From the NCBI GenBank assembly GCA_001896545.1, contig MPOT01000100.1:1-62560 (forward strand): DNA of 62,560 nucleotides. The letters run 5' to 3'. This DNA comes from Tepidanaerobacter sp. EBM-38 (GTDB lineage: Bacteria; Bacillota; Thermosediminibacteria; Thermosediminibacterales; Tepidanaerobacteraceae). Below are positions 17,211-25,563 of the stretch, one piece after another. A program made the translations under genes and the position numbers. Below the pieces are notes generated by a model. The model was not told the DNA's origin and made no database searches. It saw nothing but the letters and a program-made list of their open reading frames with translations. Each line of letters starts with the position of its first letter. The first letter of the stretch is position 1.

Positions 17211-18194
17211 TTGAAAGTAGGAGTGTTTTGGCGTAAATTTAGAAATGTTGAATTGCAAAAAAGGCTCTCCAAAGACAATATCTATGACGACGCCTACGAT
17301 GAGGCCTTTCAACACATGACAGCGATTAAAGAAGCCGGTTTTGATGCCGTTTTGATTGAGTGGAAAAAAAATCCTAAGGAAACCCTTAAAGACTTGTTAA
17401 GCCAAAAGATAGATATTGTGTTCAATGCTTCATCGCTAAAAGAGGTAGCATTTCTAGAAGCATTTGGTATACCTTTTGTCGGATCCGGCCTTGACCTAGT
17501 AGCCACCAGCAAGTCGGCTCGCAAAAAACTAGTAGATTTTCATAAGCTGCCTACACCGAAGTTTTTCGTAGCAAAAAACTCAAAAAATATTCCTAAACTT
17601 TCTTTAGAATATCCATTATTTGTAAAGCCAGTAAATGGACGTGGCAGTGCCGGAATCACTGAAGAAAACATAGTTAAAAAGCCGGAAGATTTGCCTAAGG
17701 TTATCGATAACATTACACAAAAAATTGGTCAGGCTGCATTAATAGAGGAGTTTATAAAAGGCAGGGAAATCACAGTTGGAATCATAGGCAATAATAATCC
17801 AAGGATATTGCCTATTCTTGAAATTGAATACAACTCAGCCATGACTAACACTTACAAGCACAAAATGCTCGATAATGAAATCATTCACTGTCCCGCGGAT
17901 TTTTCCGAAGCGGAGGAAAAAAGAATTAAAGAAACGGCAAAAAAGATATATAAAGTTTTAAATGCCAAGGATTTCGGCCGCATAGATATGATTGTAGCTA
18001 AAGATGGCACGCCTTACTTTTTGGAACTTAACACCTTCGCTGGTCTTACTATGTCTTCTGGCAAGGCTCATACCGGATATATGGGATATATGGCCAAGGC
18101 TGAAAATATGTCGGCGTCAGAATTTATTGCAAGTATTTTAAATTATGCAATAGAGCGCTACAGACTTAAAGCAGCTCATGCATTAACCTCATAG
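17211..18194 (+). CDS. D-alanine--D-alanine ligase-like ATP-grasp protein
   Basis: Protein of 327 aa. The N-terminal domain has FNASSLKEVAFLEAFGIPFVGSG, like the Ddl substrate fold. The ATP-grasp domain follows with YPLFVKPVNGRGSAGI, IEEFIKGREITVGI and the metal-binding FLELNT near residue 272. The start is TTG behind AAAGGGG. Ddl makes the D-Ala-D-Ala dipeptide of peptidoglycan. This copy deviates from standard Ddl near the N-terminus (WRKFRN instead of the usual glycine-rich entry), so a related peptide ligase is possible. Confidence 0.8.
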   Translation: MKVGVFWRKFRNVELQKRLSKDNIYDDAYDEAFQHMTAIKEAGFDAVLIEWKKNPKETLKDLLSQKIDIVFNASSLKEVAFLEAFGIPFVGSGLDLVATSKSARKKLVDFHKLPTPKFFVAKNSKNIPKLSLEYPLFVKPVNGRGSAGITEENIVKKPEDLPKVIDNITQKIGQAALIEEFIKGREITVGIIGNNNPRILPILEIEYNSAMTNTYKHKMLDNEIIHCPADFSEAEEKRIKETAKKIYKVLNAKDFGRIDMIVAKDGTPYFLELNTFAGLTMSSGKAHTGYMGYMAKAENMSASEFIASILNYAIERYRLKAAHALTS

Positions 18195-18214
18195 CCGATA
18201 TATCGTGCCAATTA

Positions 18215-18276
18215 TGATAAAGAATAGAGCATCCTAAGCTATTTTAAAGTAGTTTAGGATGCTCTATTCTTTATCA
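18215..18276. terminator. Bidirectional terminator with a 23-bp perfect stem
   Basis: Arms at 18215-18237 and 18254-18276 are perfectly complementary over 23 bp around a 16-nt centre. It lies between the convergent ATP-grasp (plus) and HAD (minus) genes, 20 bp after the plus-strand stop. Confidence 0.75.
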
Positions 18277-18352
18277 GTTATTTGTATAAAAAACTAATAA
18301 ATAGTTTAGAAGTCACTATAACACTTAGTTCTTTGTGAAATAGGGCCAAAGC

Positions 18353-19312
18353 TTATTGGCCTCGGCAAAACTCTGTTTGAGGAACAGAAAATTTCTTTGT
18401 TTCCATTCGAGCCGAAAGTAGATTTTCAAGAAACTTTGCCAACCCATCATTATTGTTGCTATCTGTCACATAATTTGCTTTGCTCTTTACTTCATCTGGG
18501 GCATTGCCCATCGCCACTCCTAAGCCTGCATATTCAATCATTTCTATATCATTGATATTATCTCCAACAGCTATTATTTCTTCAGGCTTTATATTGAGTT
18601 TTTCAGATAAAACAGCAAGAGCTTTTGCTTTTGACACTCCGCCTTTTAAAATGTCAATACAATTATCTATGGCAGATGTTATTGAAATTCTATCACCATA
18701 TTTTTTTGTGATTTTATCAGTAAAATCCTTTAAATCTTCCCGTCTTTTATTCCCATAGACAACTACCTTTAATGGTGCATCATCCATGGCTGCAATAGTT
18801 TTTTCAATATTTCCCGTATTTTTAACCGGTATAAAGACAAAATCCCTTAATAGATTAAAATATCCTCTCAATGAATGTTTTAATGGAGCACGTAAAAAAC
18901 TTTTGAAATAATTATTGCGATAATTGGATCCTAGATATATCTTTCCTTCTCTTGTGAAAACTTGAATTTTAAAATCTTCATAATCAGCAGCCATTCTCAT
19001 AACATCTACTGCTATTTCTTTTGGAAGAAGATTATAGATTATATGATTTGTATTTATGTCTTTTATAATTGCTCCATCACCACAAATAAGTGGGGCGCTT
19101 ATTTGTATTTTCCGTGCTATTCTAATTGCACTAATATAATGTCTTCCGGTTGCTATAGTTACATTTATTCCTGCATCTTTTGCATTTTTAATTGCCTGCA
19201 TAGTTCGAGAAGTAATAATATGGTCACTGTTAATAAGAGTACCATCAATATCCAATGCAATCAATTTAAAATCGCCATTAAATAACCTGCAAGTATTTCC
19301 TTTACACATCAT
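18353..19312 (-). CDS. Cof-type HAD-IIB phosphatase
   Basis: Protein of 319 aa. HAD motif I ALDIDGTLI is near residue 20, motif II contains ATGR, and motif IV is GDNINDIEMIEYAGLGVAMGNA near residue 258. A cap domain of the type IIB kind lies between. Substrates are usually sugar phosphates or phosphorylated cofactors, but the specific one is unknown. The start is one of two adjacent ATG codons behind AAGGAA. The N-terminus carries about 15 extra residues before the HAD core. Confidence 0.88.
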   Translation of the reverse strand: MMCKGNTCRLFNGDFKLIALDIDGTLINSDHIITSRTMQAIKNAKDAGINVTIATGRHYISAIRIARKIQISAPLICGDGAIIKDINTNHIIYNLLPKEIAVDVMRMAADYEDFKIQVFTREGKIYLGSNYRNNYFKSFLRAPLKHSLRGYFNLLRDFVFIPVKNTGNIEKTIAAMDDAPLKVVVYGNKRREDLKDFTDKITKKYGDRISITSAIDNCIDILKGGVSKAKALAVLSEKLNIKPEEIIAVGDNINDIEMIEYAGLGVAMGNAPDEVKSKANYVTDSNNNDGLAKFLENLLSARMETKKFSVPQTEFCRGQ

Positions 19313-19557
19313 TAATTCATTCCTTTTCCTTAAACCCTATCATATAATTTATTATATCGTATTGCCACATTTTTTCAATCAAAAACTAAGACCCGCTTTT
19401 TTGTTTTGCTTATTAGTAATTTATGTAAAAGACTAAAATGAACCTTAAATAATGCATTTTTATATTCAAGGTTCTTTATTTTTAGTATAGTTATAATCAA
19501 GTCAATAGGTCTTTAGTGCAGAGCATAACGGGAATCGCCGGAGCATTGTTTTCAGTT

Positions 19558-20748
19558 TTACCTAGTTTTTAGTTTTCGTTCATTAAGTTCCTTATCATCC
19601 AGCAATTTTGCCCGGAATATTGCGTCATCACCAAACCGGTCTTTAATTTCATCCATAACTCTGTTTAATTTCCGCTTCTTATCTTCATTATCAAACAAAG
19701 ATACTTGATCGAATTCCTTGACCAGATTAGAAAGGCTCACCCCTAAAAGCCTTAGGGGGGTTTTCCCATCCCAATTACTGTAAAGGAGTTTTCTGGAAGC
19801 ATTATAAATATCCTCGGTGCTGTTTGTATAAAAAATAGTAACTGAGCGTGTAATAGTATCAAAGGAAGCATATCTTAATGTAACGGTAACGGTACGGCCC
19901 ATATAGTTTTCCCTACGGACCCTTCGCCCCACCTGCTCTGACAAGAACAGCAGCACTATCTCCGCATCATCAAAGGATGTTATATCTTTGGGCAGGGTAA
20001 TAGAATGGCCCATAGACTTGGCGTCATCCATAGAATGTGGGTTTACAGCACTATCATCAATACCATTTGCCCAAAGGTGTAAATAACTGCCGTTTAAACC
20101 GAAGGCCTTCTCTAAAAACTCCTGTGGAGCTTCTGCCAAATCTCCTATTGTTTTTATATTCATTCGTTTAAGTTTTTCTGCCATACGCCTTCCTACTCCG
20201 AATAATTCATTTACAGGTAGGGGCCAAAGCAGTTTTGGTACATCTTCCGTAGTCAACACAGTAATAGCATTAGGTTTTTTCATATCTGAAGCCATTTTAG
20301 CCAAAAGTTTGTTACATGATACTCCTATGGAACATAATAAATCAAGCTCTTTGGCAATAGCAGCCTGTATTTTACGTGCAATAGCCACAGAATCGCCAAA
20401 GAGTCTTTCACATCCGGTAACATCAAGCCAAGCCTCATCAATGCTGAAAATCTCTATCTGAGGAGAAAATCTTCCCAGAATGCTCATCACTTTTTGGCTG
20501 GTTCTTAGGTATAAATCATAATCGGGTTTTATAAAAACAGCTTGCGGACATAGCTTTTCTGCCTGCCATTTAGGCATGGCCGTCTTTACTCCATATCGGC
20601 GAGCTTCATATGATGCCGTTAAAATAATACCATTTCTCTTTTTCGGGTCTCCCGCCACCATGACAGGCTTACCTTTAAGACTTGGATCCTTTGCCTGATG
20701 GCAGGAAGCATAAAAGGCATTCATGTCCACATGTAAAATAGGAAGCAT
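19558..20748 (-). CDS. dinB: DNA polymerase IV (Y family)
   Basis: Protein of 396 aa that performs translesion DNA synthesis. The N-terminal block HVDMNAFYASCHQAK carries a catalytic Asp and a tyrosine as steric gate. The second catalytic block is FSIDEAWLDVTG, followed by IGVSCNKLLAKMASDMKKP and a helix-hairpin-helix region LFGVGRRMAEKL. A little-finger domain forms the C-terminus. No clear beta-clamp peptide of QLxLF type was seen; VSLFDNE near residue 358 is the best candidate. The start is the ATG behind GAGGG; two GTG codons upstream are less likely. Confidence 0.94.
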   Translation of the reverse strand: MLPILHVDMNAFYASCHQAKDPSLKGKPVMVAGDPKKRNGIILTASYEARRYGVKTAMPKWQAEKLCPQAVFIKPDYDLYLRTSQKVMSILGRFSPQIEIFSIDEAWLDVTGCERLFGDSVAIARKIQAAIAKELDLLCSIGVSCNKLLAKMASDMKKPNAITVLTTEDVPKLLWPLPVNELFGVGRRMAEKLKRMNIKTIGDLAEAPQEFLEKAFGLNGSYLHLWANGIDDSAVNPHSMDDAKSMGHSITLPKDITSFDDAEIVLLFLSEQVGRRVRRENYMGRTVTVTLRYASFDTITRSVTIFYTNSTEDIYNASRKLLYSNWDGKTPLRLLGVSLSNLVKEFDQVSLFDNEDKKRKLNRVMDEIKDRFGDDAIFRAKLLDDKELNERKLKTR

Positions 20749-21084
20749 TGACACCACCCTCTGCCAAACATATGTTCTGCTATTATTCTATCATCCCCTT
20801 ACGTTAAAATCAATATGCTGTGTACCCGAGTCAGTGTCATACAAAAGTTGGAAATTTTTTTCGGATGTGGCAGACCGGCAAGGGGATATTTCGGTTTTCA
20901 TAAAAAATTACTCAAAATTTAACAGCAAATTTATAAGGGCACTTGATGAGACTTGGTAAAAGTTTCATTTGGAGGCAAGAATAACACTTTATCTTAAGAT
21001 AAAGGAAGAAGATAAGGGAAGGTTTAATTTGTTAAGCTTAACAAATTAAACCTTCCCTTATAACTATTACCTAGTCATTCGCAA
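20749..21084. other. Intergenic region between dinB and paaK
   Basis: This 336-bp stretch has no supportable gene. Its only strong structure is the 48-bp palindrome at 21013-21060. The part nearest dinB should contain the dinB promoter, but no convincing LexA-type box or promoter hexamers were found. Confidence 0.5.
21013..21060. terminator. Perfect 48-bp palindrome after paaK
   Basis: Two 24-nt halves are exact reverse complements with no loop bases, centred between 21036 and 21037. It lies 24 bp after the paaK stop on the minus strand and would form a long hairpin in RNA. Its core TTGTTAAGCTTAACAA resembles a Rex site, but the half-sites are 2 bp apart rather than 4. Confidence 0.7.
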
Positions 21085-22383
21085 TTATCTCAAGTCTTTT
21101 ACTCGCTGGGCTTTTCCTTCAAAACGCTTCAAGGAATTGGGTGCTACCAATCTTACCTTGGCATTTAGCCCTAACACCGTATAAAGTCGATGAACAATAC
21201 GTTTTTCTAAAGCCTCCAGTTCTTTAAAGCGGTCGGTAAAAATTTCTTCAGTGACTTCCACTTGAACTTCTAGTTCATCCATATATCCGTTTTTAGTTAC
21301 AACCAGCATATAATTAGGGGTAAGACCTTCGGATTGTACCAAAACGCTTTCTATTTGAGATGGAAATACATTCACGCCTCGGATTATAAGCATATCATCG
21401 GTTCGCCCCGATATCTTCTTCATGCGCATACTCGTCCTGCCGCAGCGGCATGGTTCCGGATTTAATGAAGATATATCTCTTGTTCTATATCGGATTATAG
21501 GGAGAGCTTCCTTTGTCAATGTTGTAATGACTACCTCCCCTTCTTCTCCATAATCCTTAGGCTCTTCAGTTACGGGATCAATGATTTCAACAATGAAATG
21601 ATCTTCTGCTATATGCATACCGTCTTGAAATTGACATTCGCCGGAAACCCCCGGTCCCATCACTTCGCTAAGCCCATAATTATCGGTAACCAGAATTCCC
21701 CATCGTTTCTCTAGTTCTTGCCGCATTTCCTCAGTACAGGCTTCAGAACCAAAGAGGCCATATTTTAATGGAAGTTTTTTTGGATAAATGCCCATTTTTT
21801 CCGCCACCTCTGCCATATATAAGGCATATGACGGAGTTGAAATCAATGCTGTAGCTTCAAAGTCCTGCATAAGCATAATTTGTCGTTCAGTATTTCCTAC
21901 CGACACAGGTATTACAGCCGCTCCTACTTTCTCAAGCCCATAATGAAGGCCAAAGGCTCCTGTGAAAAGCCCGTAGCCAAAAGCAACCTGAGCCATATCC
22001 TTATTAGTTACACCTGCCTGAGTTACCACTCTGGCAACGAGTTCAGACCAGGTTTCAAGGTCATTACGAGTATAACCCACTACCGTAGGTTTTCCTGTGG
22101 TGCCTGAAGAAGCATGCACTCGTAATAATTCATCCTTGGGAACAGCAAAAAGTCCAAAAGGATAATTATCTCTCAAGACATCCTTTGTTGTAAAGGGAAG
22201 TTTTCTAATATCATCCAGTTTACGAATATCCTGAGGGTGAACCCCCATTGAATCTAGAGTTTTTCTATAATAAGGCACATTATCGTAAACCCTTTTTACT
22301 GTTGCTTTTAGCCGTTCTAACTGGATTTCTTCAATGTCCTTTCGTGGTGCACACTCCCACTTTTTATTCCAAATTATTGGCAC
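21085..22383 (-). CDS. paaK: Phenylacetate--CoA ligase family protein
   Basis: Protein of 432 aa of the adenylate-forming family. The P-loop-like [16 protein letters not shown] is near residue 90, the A5 motif [12 protein letters not shown] is near 235, [17 protein letters not shown] is near 285, and the C-terminal PaaK domain ends in [11 protein letters not shown]. The start is GTG behind a very strong GGAGGAGGGG. PaaK activates phenylacetate or related aryl acids to CoA thioesters. In anaerobes it often pairs with indolepyruvate-type oxidoreductases, which are absent here, so the real substrate is open. Confidence 0.9.
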   Translation of the reverse strand: MPIIWNKKWECAPRKDIEEIQLERLKATVKRVYDNVPYYRKTLDSMGVHPQDIRKLDDIRKLPFTTKDVLRDNYPFGLFAVPKDELLRVHASSGTTGKPTVVGYTRNDLETWSELVARVVTQAGVTNKDMAQVAFGYGLFTGAFGLHYGLEKVGAAVIPVSVGNTERQIMLMQDFEATALISTPSYALYMAEVAEKMGIYPKKLPLKYGLFGSEACTEEMRQELEKRWGILVTDNYGLSEVMGPGVSGECQFQDGMHIAEDHFIVEIIDPVTEEPKDYGEEGEVVITTLTKEALPIIRYRTRDISSLNPEPCRCGRTSMRMKKISGRTDDMLIIRGVNVFPSQIESVLVQSEGLTPNYMLVVTKNGYMDELEVQVEVTEEIFTDRFKELEALEKRIVHRLYTVLGLNAKVRLVAPNSLKRFEGKAQRVKDLR

Positions 22384-22756
22384 TTGGCCCCTCCTCCTTT
22401 TTTATGCAGCTATAATTTATATGAATCATTTAAGATAAATATATTTACACGACTAACAGCAGGAGGAAGATTATTAAAAGTCTAATTTTAATCACTGTCC
22501 ATCCTACCGTGCTACATTTTTTATTTATTAAATCACATCTGAAATCCTGTATTCTGCCATGATACAATTTCTTTAATCTTTTTTAAAATTTACACATAAT
22601 AAATATAAAATAGCAAACTCTACCTTTATTGTCAATACTTCAAATTTTTATGGTTATGTCAAGTTATGTTATATGACCTAAGGTGATTTTACACTATCAA
22701 CTTTTTTAAATGCTGATAATCACAACTTTTGTTCAGTTGTATTTATTTAAGCCAAA
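22384..22756. other. AT-rich intergenic region upstream of paaK
   Basis: This 373-bp region between the paaK start and the YjbQ stop contains no credible coding frame on either strand. It should carry the paaK promoter, but no hexamer pair stood out, and no riboswitch-like fold was recognised. Confidence 0.5.
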
Positions 22757-23167
22757 CTAATTTTCCGTCTTCTTATCATCTACGATTTTTATAATTAGAT
22801 TTCTATTCCTAGGACCATCAAATTCGCAGAAAAAGATTCCCTGCCATCTACCTAAAACTAATCTTCCATCTTCGATAATAAGCATCGCTGTATCTCCAAT
22901 CAATGAAGCTTTTATGTGGGCATCGGAATTTCCTTCAACATGCCTGTAACTGTCTTTGTATGGAATTAGTTTGCTTAAAGTTTCCAATATATCATTGGCA
23001 ACATCTGTGTCAGCACTCTCGTTAATGGTAACTGCAGCAGTTGTGTGTGGTACAAAAATATAACAAATTCCATTTTTGACACCTGACTCGCTGACACTCT
23101 TTTGTACAATCGAAGTTATATCCAACATCTGATTTCGCCGGTCGGTCTTAATTGCGATTTTTCTCAT
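22757..23167 (-). CDS. YjbQ / UPF0047 family protein
   Basis: Protein of 136 aa with the family blocks PHTTAAVTINE, GNSDAHIKASLIG and LGRWQGIFFCEFDGPRNR. The histidines in the first two blocks form a metal site in known structures. Members have been described as having weak thiamine-phosphate synthase activity; the physiological role is not settled. The start was placed at the ATG 7 bp after GGAGGT; a TTG 15 bp upstream overlaps that ribosome site. Confidence 0.9.
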   Translation of the reverse strand: MRKIAIKTDRRNQMLDITSIVQKSVSESGVKNGICYIFVPHTTAAVTINESADTDVANDILETLSKLIPYKDSYRHVEGNSDAHIKASLIGDTAMLIIEDGRLVLGRWQGIFFCEFDGPRNRNLIIKIVDDKKTEN

Positions 23168-23311
23168 ACACATTACCTCCAAGATTTCAATCTATGCTAT
23201 AGAAAGTATGTAATTATATTTCGTTACACAAAACAAAAAATCCTTTACCATTATTATAAATTGAAGGATAATCTATTTTAAAGTAGAATACGATAAGATA
23301 AGCACAACATA

Positions 23312-23343
23312 AATAATTGGGGACGGAACCGTCCCCAATTATT
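23312..23343. repeat. GGGGACGG-type hairpin repeat, also a likely terminator
   Basis: A 15-bp perfect stem with a 2-nt loop is built on GGGGACGG / CCGTCCCC. It sits 9 bp after the dhaM stop on the minus strand. The core resembles a dispersed palindromic repeat common in Clostridia. Being GC-rich inside AT-rich DNA, it looks acquired, and it may terminate the dha operon. Confidence 0.6.
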
Positions 23344-23352
23344 CACAATTAT

Positions 23353-23748
23353 TCACGCTATTTTCTTCATGCCTCTGGTATTTTCTGCCGCTTGCTTGAC
23401 CTCTTCGAGGCTCTTCCCAAAACTTGCCTCCATAGCCGCTGAAATAGCTCCTTCAAAGAAGGGTGAATCTGCTAGTTGTGTCTTGGATTTTATAGGCTCT
23501 TCTAAACTTTCAATAGCCATTTCTGCACTCATTACCGCACTGCCCAGATCCGGAATAATCAATACACCGTCACCGTCAAAGACCTCCATAACTTTTTCTT
23601 CAATTAGAAAGACATCGGTGCCCAGTCTGTTATCTGATGTGCCGGCAGCTACTTCAATTTTTATTTTGCCTCTTATCACTTGCTCTATTATTTCCTTAGC
23701 TCCATCTGCCATTTTTTTACTATGTGATACTAACACGATACCAACCAA
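23353..23748 (-). CDS. dhaM: PTS-dependent dihydroxyacetone kinase phosphotransferase subunit DhaM
   Basis: Protein of 131 aa with a single EIIA-mannose-like domain. The phospho-accepting histidine is His9 in VLVSHSKKMADG when translation starts at the TTG behind GGGGTGAT, the position expected for DhaM. It passes phosphate from HPr to DhaL-bound ADP. Unlike E. coli DhaM it has no fused HPr or EI-like domains, so it depends on HPr and EI encoded elsewhere. An upstream in-frame TTG overlapping dhaL has no ribosome site. It is third in dhaK-dhaL-dhaM. Confidence 0.93.
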   Translation of the reverse strand: MVGIVLVSHSKKMADGAKEIIEQVIRGKIKIEVAAGTSDNRLGTDVFLIEEKVMEVFDGDGVLIIPDLGSAVMSAEMAIESLEEPIKSKTQLADSPFFEGAISAAMEASFGKSLEEVKQAAENTRGMKKIA

Positions 23749-23780
23749 TGCATCACCCCATTTCACTTTGACAATATTTA

Positions 23781-24413
23781 TCAATTATTTTTATCGTGTA
23801 TTGCCTTGTATACTGCCGCTAACATAATATAGCAGGAAGTAGCACCCGGGTCCTGATGACCAATACTTCTTTCCCCTAGGTAACTAGCTCTTCCTTTTTT
23901 TGCAATTATGCCTTTAGTGTATTCTACCCCATCTTTTGCTGCTTTTACTGCCTCTTCCATGAGTTTTATATCTACAGGTGATGATTTTTTCAATACTTCT
24001 ACCGCAGGTTCTAAAGCATCTATTATGGTTTTCTCGCCCTTTTCGGCTTTCCCACGCATCTTAATGCCTTCAAGAGCAGCATCCAAAATTATTGGCAAAT
24101 CATTAAAATCAAGTTCTTTTTTGGCTCCAACCGCTTGACCTGCCCTCATAAATGCTGTACCGTACAAGGGGCCGGAAGCGCCACCGACGGTCGATACTAG
24201 CGTCATTCCTACGGTTTTCAAGATACTGCCACAGTCCTTATCACCCATTGTGGATATTTTTTCATTGACAGCTTTAAAACCTTTTGACATATTTATACCG
24301 TGATCAGCATCACCAATAGCTGAATCAAGTTCCGTCAAAAAATCCTTATTTTCCTGAATATCATGTGCTATCAGATTTATAATTTCGATTAATTCTGCAC
24401 TATTTACTGCCAA
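23781..24413 (-). CDS. dhaL: Dihydroxyacetone kinase ADP-binding subunit DhaL
   Basis: Protein of 210 aa that holds ADP-Mg as a cofactor, is rephosphorylated by DhaM, and transfers phosphate to dihydroxyacetone on DhaK. The Mg-ligand aspartates lie in DSAIGDADHG. TVGGASGPLYG and the C-terminal HQDPGATS complete the site. The start is TTG behind AAGGAGACGGGAG. It lies 27 bp after dhaK. Confidence 0.95.
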   Translation of the reverse strand: MAVNSAELIEIINLIAHDIQENKDFLTELDSAIGDADHGINMSKGFKAVNEKISTMGDKDCGSILKTVGMTLVSTVGGASGPLYGTAFMRAGQAVGAKKELDFNDLPIILDAALEGIKMRGKAEKGEKTIIDALEPAVEVLKKSSPVDIKLMEEAVKAAKDGVEYTKGIIAKKGRASYLGERSIGHQDPGATSCYIMLAAVYKAIHDKNN

Positions 24414-24440
24414 GTCTCCCGTCTCCTTTCAAAAGATGCA

Positions 24441-25439
24441 TCATAATTGTCTTAAAGCAGGAGTATCGGCCTGGGCATCCAATAATTGTTTTAATTCATC
24501 ATCCAATTTTAATAAGGTGATTGATGCTCCGGCCATTTCAATTGAGGTCATAAATTCTCCTACAAAGGTTTTGTATACTGAAATTCCTTTTTCTTTCAAT
24601 ATTTGACTCACTCTACGATTCATTATGAACTGTTCCATAAGGGGTGTGGCACCAAGGCCATTTATCATTACCGCTACTTCATCCCCTGATTTATACGGTA
24701 TATCATTTATTATTTTATCCATCAGATGATCCACTAACTCATCAGCTTTCATAATATGTGTACGCTTAGTTCCAGGTTCTCCGTGAATGCCCATTCCTAT
24801 TTCCATTTCATCCTCTGCCAGAGTAAAAGTAGGTTTCCCTGCAGCAGGTACTATACAAGGTGTTAGTGCCATCCCCATGCTTCTAGTGTTTTTAATAACT
24901 TTTTCTGCCACCGCTTTTACGTCTTCCAGAGTTCCTCCGGCTTCAGCCTTTGCTCCTGCAATCTTGTGCACAAAAACTGTTCCGGCAATGCCGCGCCGAC
25001 CTGTTGTGTAAAGGCTATCTTCAACGGCTACATCATCATTTACCAGCACACTTGCCACTTTGATTCCCTCAGCTTCAGCCATTTCTCCTGCCATCTCAAA
25101 ATTCATAACATCACCGGTATAGTTTTTTATTATCAGTAACACACCGGCACCGCCATCAACGGCCTTTATTGCTTCAAAAACTTGGTCCGGGGTTGGAGAT
25201 GTAAAGACCGCACCGGCAACTCCGGCATCAAGCATGCCCTTACCCACAAAACCCGCATGAGAAGGCTCGTGACCACTGCCTCCGCCTGATACCAGTGCAA
25301 CTTTTCCCTTCACTGGAGCATTAGCTCTTACAATAACATCAAATCCATCGAGTTTTCGCACATACTGTGGGTAGGCCGCCACCATACCTTCCAACATCTC
25401 TTGTACGACATTTTCGGGATTATTAATAATCTTTTTCAT
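24441..25439 (-). CDS. dhaK: Dihydroxyacetone kinase substrate-binding subunit DhaK
   Basis: Protein of 332 aa. It binds dihydroxyacetone covalently through the histidine in MGIHGEPG (about residue 220). [16 protein letters not shown] near residue 55 lines the substrate pocket. It makes dihydroxyacetone phosphate together with DhaL and DhaM. AGGAGG precedes the ATG. The upstream region carries a sigma-54 promoter and a 17-bp element shared with the glpP promoter, so the operon is probably driven by the sigma-54 activator encoded at 27324-29006. Confidence 0.96.
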   Translation of the reverse strand: MKKIINNPENVVQEMLEGMVAAYPQYVRKLDGFDVIVRANAPVKGKVALVSGGGSGHEPSHAGFVGKGMLDAGVAGAVFTSPTPDQVFEAIKAVDGGAGVLLIIKNYTGDVMNFEMAGEMAEAEGIKVASVLVNDDVAVEDSLYTTGRRGIAGTVFVHKIAGAKAEAGGTLEDVKAVAEKVIKNTRSMGMALTPCIVPAAGKPTFTLAEDEMEIGMGIHGEPGTKRTHIMKADELVDHLMDKIINDIPYKSGDEVAVMINGLGATPLMEQFIMNRRVSQILKEKGISVYKTFVGEFMTSIEMAGASITLLKLDDELKQLLDAQADTPALRQL

Positions 25440-25458
25440 AGAAACCCTCCTAAAAAAA

Positions 25459-25492
25459 ATGATTTATACTATTATATAATAGCATAAATCAT
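25459..25492. repeat. 34-bp near-perfect palindrome upstream of dhaK
   Basis: The two 17-nt halves, centred in TATTATATAATA, are reverse complements apart from one mismatched pair. The element overlaps the -12 box of the sigma-54 promoter and the expected transcript start. It may be a repressor site or a 5' hairpin of the dha mRNA. Confidence 0.6.
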
Positions 25493-25497
25493 ACCAA
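25481..25497 (-). promoter_or_regulatory. Sigma-54 promoter of dhaKLM
   Basis: On the minus strand TTGGTATGATTTATGCT has the invariant GG (-24) and GC (-12) separated by exactly 10 bp. It is weaker than the glpP copy in the -24 CAC positions. It lies 42 bp before the dhaK ATG. Confidence 0.6.
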
Positions 25498-25546
25498 CGT
25501 TAAAAGCCTTAATACATGCGCCTTTTATAATTTTCAAAAATAATAG

Positions 25547-25563
25547 TTGGTAATTTTTATCAA
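25547..25563. promoter_or_regulatory. Candidate enhancer site for the sigma-54 activator (dhaK copy)
   Basis: TTGGTAATTTTTATCAA has the form TTGGTA-N5-TATCAA, an imperfect dyad. The same form occurs twice upstream of the glpP sigma-54 promoter. It is centred about 85 bp upstream of the expected dhaK transcript start and overlaps the stop codon of the preceding gene. Confidence 0.55.

Noticed and set aside
21028..21045. Possible Rex operator inside the paaK palindrome
   Set aside because: The half-sites TTGTTAA and TTAACAA are separated by 2 bp, while Rex sites need about 4, and the element lies after the gene rather than at a promoter.
22384..22756. Riboswitch or T-box upstream of paaK
   Set aside because: No conserved T-box sequence or recognisable riboswitch core was found in the AT-rich region.
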